Shown here: positions 1 through 3,779 of the stretch, in pieces
How the letters are laid out: each line of letters opens with the position of its first letter
How positions within the stretch are numbered: position 1 is the stretch's first letter
NCBI GenBank assembly: GCA_022750355.1
Contig: JAKIVW010000111.1
Span: 1,495 to 6,557, forward strand
DNA from: Thermoplasmata archaeon
GTDB taxonomy: Archaea > Thermoplasmatota > Thermoplasmata > Lutacidiplasmatales > UBA184
Direction: 5' to 3'
Length of the DNA: 5,063 nt
Notes under the pieces: generated by a model
Seen by the model: the letters and a program-made list of their open reading frames with translations, nothing else
Database searches by the model: none
Told to the model about the DNA's origin: nothing
Program-made: the position numbers and the translations under genes

Positions 1-201
1 GCCCGCCTCCGCCGAACGGGTCACCTCCGCTTGGTGAATCGTAGCTGGACTAGAGGTAACCGGCGATCCCGGAGTTTGGTTCGAAACGCCGATGTGCGAT
101 TCGTGAGCGTTAACCCCTCCCAAAGCGCCGACCAGAGCGGCCAGGAACATCAGCGATGTCGCAATCAGCGCCAAGACTCTCGACACTCGAGGGCGGTCCA
201 T
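1..201 (-). CDS. N-terminal part of an exported or membrane-anchored protein (partial)
   Basis: The minus-strand frame starting with ATG at 201 stays open for 67 codons to the window edge, so only the N-terminus is present. It begins MDRPRVSRVLAL: a short basic region with three arginines, then a hydrophobic stretch at about residues 9-30 rich in Ala, Leu and Val, ending G-V-N-A at residue 32. This is a standard signal-sequence layout, with possible cleavage after Ala32, although an uncleaved anchor is also possible. No lipobox cysteine is seen. Residues 33-67 are polar, rich in Ser, Thr, Pro and Ala, as in the linkers of archaeal surface proteins. No Shine-Dalgarno sequence lies near the ATG, but an AAATA box sits at the right distance for a leaderless transcript. 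The function cannot be told from this fragment. That it is exported is well supported; the rest of the protein is outside the window. Confidence 0.72.
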   Translation of the reverse strand, partial: MDRPRVSRVLALIATSLMFLAALVGALGGVNAHESHIGVSNQTPGSPVTSSPATIHQAEVTRSAEAG

Positions 202-224
202 GCTCAATTTAGCGGTGGCTCCCC

Positions 225-229
225 TATTT
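225..229 (-). promoter_or_regulatory. TATA-like box for the exported protein gene
   Basis: On the minus strand this reads AAATA within CCAAATAGGG, in an otherwise GC-rich stretch. Its centre is 26 bases upstream of the ATG at 201. An archaeal TATA box at that distance places transcription start at or next to the start codon, which fits the absence of a Shine-Dalgarno sequence. This is inferred from position and composition only. Confidence 0.4.
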
Positions 230-343
230 GGTCCCTTGGGAATGGCGGCTTGCCTCGTCCCGACCTCAGAAAACTAGCGCCGATTGTCGAACCATCGAAG
301 TTCGGTCGGACCTCTTACTCTCCCGGCCGAGGCCAAGAATTCG

Positions 344-366
344 GTTCCCTGGTGCTCCAGGGGAAC
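344..366. repeat. Hairpin-forming inverted repeat, 9 bp stem
   Basis: GTTCCCTGG (344-352) pairs with CCAGGGGAAC (357-366) around a four-base loop, with one bulged G. The stem is GC-rich and would be stable in RNA from either strand. No T-tract follows on either strand, so it is not a typical terminator. It lies about 140 bases upstream of the exported-protein start. Its role is unknown. Confidence 0.5.
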
Positions 367-557
367 AAGATGATCTAGCTACCCGCGAAACCCACCCCCC
401 TCCCCGAACGAGCAGGATCGATCGGTCGGTAACTGGGGGACCTCGCGACTTCCCTCAGCGATCACGTTGAACTGCATGATCACCACCTGGACCAAATCCT
501 CATTCGGGGAAGCGGCCCGGAAATTCATCGGACGCGGTGCTCGGAAGTTGTCACTAC

Positions 558-580
558 ACATATGCATATGTATATTCATA
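558..580 (+). repeat. CATATG palindrome and orphan copy of the vapB-upstream element
   Basis: Positions 558-571 read ACATATGCATATGT, a perfect 14-base palindrome. Overlapping it, 565-580 read CATATGTATATTCATA, matching 15 of 16 bases of the minus-strand element upstream of vapB (1947 down to 1932). The two copies point toward each other, so they form an inverted pair enclosing vapBC and most of the gene-free stretch. As in vapB, an ATG follows the element closely (582), but here it opens a frame of only 16 codons ending at 632. It could be an orphan regulator-binding site, a promoter, or the remnant of a second antitoxin gene. Confidence 0.5.
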
Positions 581-1014
581 AATGGCCACTAGCGACGACA
601 TTGCTAACGCCCGGAACCTCCGTGATCCATAGCCCCCTCGGACGCCGGTTTGCATGGCTACTCAACCAGGACGGATCCCGGCACCGGGTCACGGAGCCAC
701 GCCGAGGACGAAATTGAAGGCCGTAGCCTCATTCAGGAGCCCTCATTGCATTGAACCATTACCAAAGGAACGCAATAGACACAATCCGAACCGGACTAGC
801 CACGACGCCGAGCTCCCAGAACCCCCCAACGGGGGAGACATGCCGACGCTACCCTCGAGCACCCCCCTGATTCGCCCAAATGACCCACCCAACCGGCCTC
901 GATCGCGGAGGCGACAAGTCCCTGGCTTCAGGGGGAGGGGGCTGGCGGTCGTCCGAGAGCCGACCTACCTTTCCAAGGGGGGTGCGCGAGCCAAACCGAG
1001 GCCCCAGGGGGTTC

Positions 1015-1032
1015 GTATAACTCCAGTTATAC
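1015..1032. repeat. Perfect 8+2+8 inverted repeat
   Basis: GTATAACT (1015-1022) and AGTTATAC (1025-1032) are exact reverse complements separated by CC. The AT-rich arms stand out from the GC-rich surroundings and run into TACAATAT. With a two-base centre it suits a homodimeric DNA-binding protein better than an RNA hairpin. No credible gene start lies at a suitable distance on either strand. Confidence 0.5.
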
Positions 1033-1206
1033 AATATCACCTCGGAGAAGCCCGGCCAGAGGACCGCACGGCCTTCCCCACTGATGGCCATTAAATGCCT
1101 TTTAAGAACGCTAGACACGTTACACTAGGGCCTATGAACAACTATTGAGCCAAATAGCGATTATGACGGGCTCGACCAGGGCATGGCCCCAGACCCCCAC
1201 CTTTGG

Positions 1207-1237
1207 GTCGAAAGTGGCTGGGCAACCCTCTTTCGAC
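1207..1237 (-). repeat. Compound hairpin 74 bases beyond the vapC stop
   Basis: GTCGAAAG (1207-1214) and CTTTCGAC (1230-1237) are exact reverse complements. Inside them GGG (1220-1222) and CCC (1226-1228) form a second small stem around CAA. A vapBC transcript reading leftward would reach this structure shortly after the vapC stop, so it may shape or stabilise the 3' end of that mRNA. No U-run follows on that strand, so termination is not claimed. Strand is assigned only from the neighbouring operon. Confidence 0.4.
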
Positions 1238-1311
1238 GCGCTCGAGAGAGGATCGGACTACAGAAGTGACGTGCATGCTCCTTTGGATGTATGATAGCGT
1301 TACACACATTC

Positions 1312-1719
1312 CTAAGGATTAGAGAGCCCGAGACGGGTGATCCGAAACGACCAACGACCCGGAATGGCCCGAGGATCTGTGGTGATCAGTTCGTCGCACC
1401 CGTTCGCTTCCAGGGCCCCCAGGGCCCCGAGAAGGAGCACAGGGACGCCGGAGTGGCTCTCCTTCTGCTCTCTCCGAGCGACCCGCTCCGCCGCCTTACT
1501 ATCGAACGGCAACACGGTGAGCCCATGGCGTAGCCGGTCCAGGGATTCTCGGCGGGATCTTCGGTGCTGGGCGGAGCCGTTCCCGATAAGTCGGGCCAGT
1601 TCCAGCAGGTTGAGCTCGGTCGTCGCGACCTCCACCCCCCTCAACCGGCGGACCAGATCGCGCGCGTTCTTGTCACCGTGGAGGATGGCGAGGAGAATGG
1701 GGGTGTCCAGCGCCTTCAT
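1312..1719 (-). CDS. vapC: PIN-domain toxin, VapC type, 135 aa
   Basis: VapC toxins are small PIN-domain endoribonucleases held inactive by their cognate antitoxin; the family cleaves tRNA, rRNA or mRNA. The protein opens MKALDTPILLAILHGD, the typical first PIN strand, with Asp5 as a metal ligand. T-x-L-N-L-L-E-L-A follows, with Glu40 as the second acid. L-P-F-D-S-K-A-A-E (Asp73) and the late I-T-T-D (Asp115) also match the family, as does the end F-R-I-T-R-L-G-L-S-N-P. The third usual acid, in the D-L-L-I-A-A helix, is replaced: the aligned segment reads V94-L-L-L-G-A-L, so the nuclease may be weak or dead. The ATG at 1719 was preferred over the longer frame from 1791 because it opens directly on the PIN strand, overlaps the vapB stop as ATGA, and has GGGGAGG five to six bases upstream. 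The 135-residue length is normal for the family. Confidence 0.85.
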   Translation of the reverse strand: MKALDTPILLAILHGDKNARDLVRRLRGVEVATTELNLLELARLIGNGSAQHRRSRRESLDRLRHGLTVLPFDSKAAERVARREQKESHSGVPVLLLGALGALEANGCDELITTDPRAIPGRWSFRITRLGLSNP

Positions 1720-1928
1720 TTGGCCCTCCCCTGAAGTCGGCGGATTCCCGCCAATCCTGCCCGGTCGGCCCGGGCCCCCGCGGGCCCCCAACTGCCGACG
1801 CTCTCCTCGAGTCCGCGGCGCTGGTCCAGCAATCGACGGAACAGGCTAGTAAAACTCTCCCCGCCTCGTTTCTCCTTCGTCAGAGCGTCGTAGACCGCCT
1901 TCTGGACGGCGATATTACGGGATGGCAT
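1716..1928 (-). CDS. vapB: VapB-type antitoxin, DUF217-like, 70 aa
   Basis: This is the antitoxin of the pair: it should bind the adjacent PIN toxin through its C-terminus and repress its own operon through an N-terminal ribbon-helix-helix fold. The start M-P-S-R-N-I-A-V-Q-K-A-V-Y-D-A-L and the following E-K-R-G-G-E-S-F-T-S-L-F-R-R-L-L match the archaeal DUF217 pattern: an I-A-V strand, V-Y-x-x-L, then a G-E-S-F turn leading into a helix ending R-R-L-L. Residues 49-70 are a charged, Ala/Gly/Arg-rich tail suited to wrapping the toxin. The TGA stop overlaps the vapC ATG by four bases (ATGA), so the two are translationally coupled. No Shine-Dalgarno sequence precedes the ATG; instead paired CATATG repeats lie directly against it. 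The gene order antitoxin then toxin is the usual one. The family call is from motif recognition, not a search. Confidence 0.83.
   Translation of the reverse strand: MPSRNIAVQKAVYDALTKEKRGGESFTSLFRRLLDQRRGLEESVGSWGPAGARADRAGLAGIRRLQGRAK
1725..1731 (-). promoter_or_regulatory. Shine-Dalgarno site of vapC
   Basis: The minus strand reads GGGGAGGG-CCAA-ATG, placing GGAGG five bases before the vapC start and inside the end of vapB. It fixes the toxin start at 1719. The first genes of the transcription units in this window lack such a site, while this internal operon gene has one, a pattern known from several archaea. Confidence 0.7.
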
Positions 1929-1947
1929 ACATATGAATCTACATATG
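1929..1947 (-). promoter_or_regulatory. Putative vapBC operator: paired CATATG repeats
   Basis: Two ACATATG copies (1929-1935 and 1941-1947 on the plus strand) lie 12 bases apart, about one helical turn. Each core CATATG is self-complementary, so the array is both a direct and an inverted repeat. It abuts the vapB start codon, spanning the region just before the presumed transcription start. Ribbon-helix-helix antitoxins commonly bind such short repeated half-sites to repress their operon. That VapB binds here is inference. Confidence 0.5.
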
Positions 1948-1950
1948 CGC

Positions 1951-1956
1951 TACTTG
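1951..1956 (-). promoter_or_regulatory. Weak TATA-like box for vapBC
   Basis: The minus strand reads CAAGTA, resembling the CAAATA seen upstream of the exported-protein gene. Its centre is about 26 bases before the vapB ATG, the spacing expected for a leaderless transcript. The match is poor, and the more AT-rich CATATG repeats lie too close to the ATG to be the TATA box for this start. Low confidence. Confidence 0.22.
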
Positions 1957-2149
1957 AGGATGTGGGCGGACTCGACGCCCGCCTTCGAATTGAAACCGCG
2001 AGCATTCTTCCCCCGAAGCCTCACAGTGAACCGGGGGAACGCACTCTGGGCCAGCGATAGGAGAGACGGTGGGTGGGGGCGATAGGTTTGCGGAGACCTC
2101 TCTCGATGACGGTCACCGGAAAGTCAGGAGTCGGACACCGACGGCTACG

Positions 2150-3676
2150 CTACCAGAAGTTAGGGATCGGAACACCCTGGGTCGATGAGGTGGTGGGGAG
2201 GCCGAACCGTTGCAGGAACGTGGGTCCGATATCGATGAGATTTCGGGCGGGGCCCGGTCCGTGAACCCCGTCGGTAGGGTCCGCCACGACGTAGATGCCG
2301 TCGAACGAATGGACCGAATCGTCCGGTCCCGTGTCGTTCTCGGTCAGGAAGTTGGACGAGTGACCGAGCGTGCCCGCCGAACGCCAGGTGAGTCCGCCGA
2401 AGTAGACCATCAGATCCGGAGCATCTCCCCGAACCGACCGATAGATCTCGTGCGGCGCCCTCACATCCGCGCCGAGCAGGCTTCCACGCGGTGTGCGGAC
2501 CTCGGCCAGCTCCGCCGCCAATTGCCGCCGCAGCGCGGGCACCTCATTCCCGTCAAGGACTCCCTGTGGCTCACGTCCCCGAATATTGAACGAAATGCGT
2601 GCATAGTAGCCTCCCGCACCCCACGCCCGAGTCCTCTTCCAGTCGACCGGAACCTCCTCGAGAGGTGTGCCCGGGGGCGGGGGTCCGCTTTGGAGGACCA
2701 GGTACCCCTGGCGAATCAACCATTCATTGATGCAGAAACATCCGACCATCCCTTGACTGCCATGATCGGAGACGAAGACCACGCGTACGTCGGGAGGGAC
2801 GAGATCCAACAGGCTCCCGATTTCGTGATCGAGTCGCACGTAGTATTCCTCGGCCAGGGCTCGGAGCGCGGGGTTGTCCTCATATCGGGGGTGGGTCGGG
2901 TCGATGTACTTCCAGAAAGCGTGATGGATCCGGTCGGGGCCGATCTCGTGCAGGGCGAAAAAGTCCCACTCCTCCCGAGTCCAGAGAAACCTCGCTACTT
3001 CGAAGTGCTTCCGGGTCATCTCGATGAGCTCTCGCCCCACGCGCTCTCGATCGTCCGCGCGAAATCGTACGTCAAAGACGTAGGTTCCGGCCACCCGTTC
3101 CACTTCGGGCTGAAGGGAGGCGGGATAGACGAACTCCTTCGCTCCATCGGGGGTGAGGAAATCCGACACGTAGACCCCATTCACGTGGGGCGGGGGGTAG
3201 CCGGGGGGCATCCCGAGGACGCAGACGCGCTTCCCGGCCCGGGAAAGCTGGTCCCAGACCATCGGATGCGTGAGGGATAGTGAGCTCGGCACGTATTGGT
3301 CGAAGTAGCTACCCGGCCGTCGGTGGCGGAATCCGTAGAGTCCCAACGATCCCGGGTCCACTCCGGAGAACATCACGGCCCACGCGGGGACGGTAATGGG
3401 TGGGTCCACGCTGCGGAGGGTGCCGAACCGAGACCGATTCAAGAGTTCCCGAAGCCGGGGCATGAACGAAAGAAATCGTTCGTGTAACACCCACGGGGAC
3501 ACCGAATCGAGCCCCAGGGCGAGGAGCCGCGGTCGAGGAGGGCTCACGGAGGCTCCGACCGGGGGCGGCTCATAACTTCGACGAGCGGCGTTGCGGACGC
3601 ATTCTGGGGTATCTGGGGTCAGCCGTGGGTAAAGCCCTCGCCTGGGCCGGACCAGCCCGAAGGTCAGCTCACCCAT
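2150..3676 (-). CDS. Alkaline phosphatase superfamily phosphohydrolase/phosphodiesterase, 508 aa
   Basis: This is a metal-dependent phosphohydrolase of the nucleotide pyrophosphatase/phosphodiesterase branch (COG3379-like), expected to use two metal ions and a threonine nucleophile on a phosphate mono- or diester; the substrate is unknown. The active site is complete: L-L-A-L-G-L-D (Asp57), P-P-I-T-V-P-A-W (nucleophile Thr94) followed by F-S-G-V-D-P-G, then G-P-D-R-I-H-H-A-F-W (Asp248, His252), V-S-D-H-G (Asp304, His305) and S-V-H-S-F-D-G-I-Y (His456). Length is normal for the family. There is no signal peptide or membrane segment, so it is probably cytoplasmic. The ATG at 3676 gives the longest frame, with GAGGAG nearly touching it and an in-frame stop six codons upstream. 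The catalytic core, however, begins only near residue 49, and a GTG at 3547 is a good alternative with GGAG five bases before it and a TATA-like box about 27 bases before it. The kelch gene is divergent. Confidence 0.9.
   Translation of the reverse strand: MGELTFGLVRPRRGLYPRLTPDTPECVRNAARRSYEPPPVGASVSPPRPRLLALGLDSVSPWVLHERFLSFMPRLRELLNRSRFGTLRSVDPPITVPAWAVMFSGVDPGSLGLYGFRHRRPGSYFDQYVPSSLSLTHPMVWDQLSRAGKRVCVLGMPPGYPPPHVNGVYVSDFLTPDGAKEFVYPASLQPEVERVAGTYVFDVRFRADDRERVGRELIEMTRKHFEVARFLWTREEWDFFALHEIGPDRIHHAFWKYIDPTHPRYEDNPALRALAEEYYVRLDHEIGSLLDLVPPDVRVVFVSDHGSQGMVGCFCINEWLIRQGYLVLQSGPPPPGTPLEEVPVDWKRTRAWGAGGYYARISFNIRGREPQGVLDGNEVPALRRQLAAELAEVRTPRGSLLGADVRAPHEIYRSVRGDAPDLMVYFGGLTWRSAGTLGHSSNFLTENDTGPDDSVHSFDGIYVVADPTDGVHGPGPARNLIDIGPTFLQRFGLPTTSSTQGVPIPNFW
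3570..3577 (-). promoter_or_regulatory. Possible TATA-like box for an internal GTG start
   Basis: The minus strand reads AGTTATGA, the only AT-rich octamer nearby, centred 26-27 bases upstream of the GTG at 3547. If real, the phosphohydrolase would start at that GTG and lose the 43-residue Arg/Pro-rich extension that precedes its catalytic core. If the ATG at 3676 is used, this is simply coding sequence. Confidence 0.25.
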
Positions 3677-3749
3677 TCTCCTCGGAGCCGCCCGTCAGGG
3701 CAAGTGGGCTGTCGCAGTTCCTAGGAGGAGTTCTCTCGGGAAGGGAAGG

Positions 3750-3756
3750 GATATAG
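3750..3756 (+). promoter_or_regulatory. TATA-like box for the kelch protein gene
   Basis: GATATAG follows the purine-rich AAGGGAAGG, which could serve as a BRE, and its centre lies 27 bases upstream of the ATG at 3780. No Shine-Dalgarno sequence is near that ATG, so a leaderless transcript fits. Read on the other strand it is CTATATC and could also serve the divergent phosphohydrolase with a leader of roughly 50 bases. Confidence 0.45.
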
Positions 3757-3779
3757 GGGGTCAACTTCCGACCACACTG

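Larger units (their letters stand above)
202..1311. other. About 1.1 kb gene-free stretch with several dyad elements
   Basis: No frame here gives a recognisable protein. The open frames that exist (for example 654-1094 plus, 849-1118 minus, 379-579 minus) have low-complexity, Pro/Arg-rich or unfamiliar translations, compete with one another, and lack a good start signal. I see no tRNA, rRNA or CRISPR pattern. The stretch does hold a strong hairpin (344-366), a perfect AT-rich palindrome in a TATA-rich patch (558-585), a perfect 8+2+8 dyad (1015-1032) and a compound hairpin (1207-1237). It separates the start of the exported-protein gene from the 3' end of vapC. It could be decayed sequence, a non-coding RNA locus or the remains of an insertion; nothing visible decides between these. 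Confidence 0.5.

Noticed and set aside
379..579. Minus-strand frame of 66 codons, or 49 from ATG 528
   Set aside because: The middle segment N-E-D-L-V-Q-V-V-I-M-Q-F-N is somewhat protein-like, but no family is recognised, the ATG at 528 has no good start signal, and the tail is Gly-rich and unconvincing. A homology search could reopen it.
654..1094. 146-codon plus-strand frame
   Set aside because: Pro/Arg-rich, low-complexity translation with no domain and no start signal, and it conflicts with the minus-strand frame at 849-1118.
849..1118. 89-codon minus-strand frame starting GTG, with CAATAG about 26 bases upstream
   Set aside because: The upstream box is suggestive, but the translation is unfamiliar, Pro/Arg-rich in its second half, and shows mixed third-position bases unlike the real genes here.
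1163..1294. 43-codon plus-strand frame after CAAATAGCGATT
   Set aside because: The AT-rich box is only about nine bases from the ATG, the peptide has no recognisable feature, and it would run convergently toward vapC across the compound hairpin.
1720..1791. 24-residue N-terminal extension of the PIN toxin
   Set aside because: The extension is Gly/Pro-rich, overlaps the vapB coding end in another frame, and is not needed: ATG 1719 opens directly on the PIN strand with a good ribosome site.
1965..1983. GGCGG / CCGCC stem with a nine-base loop between vapB and the phosphohydrolase
   Set aside because: Five GC pairs with a long loop are common by chance at this base composition, and no T-run follows to suggest a terminator.
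1985..2005. TTCGAATTGAAACC, reminiscent of a tRNA T-arm
   Set aside because: No matching acceptor, D or anticodon stem could be traced around it on either strand.
2210..3280. 356-codon open frame on the plus strand
   Set aside because: It lies entirely antisense to the phosphohydrolase, whose minus-strand frame carries every catalytic motif. Long antisense frames are expected in GC-rich genes, and the translation shows no recognisable domain.
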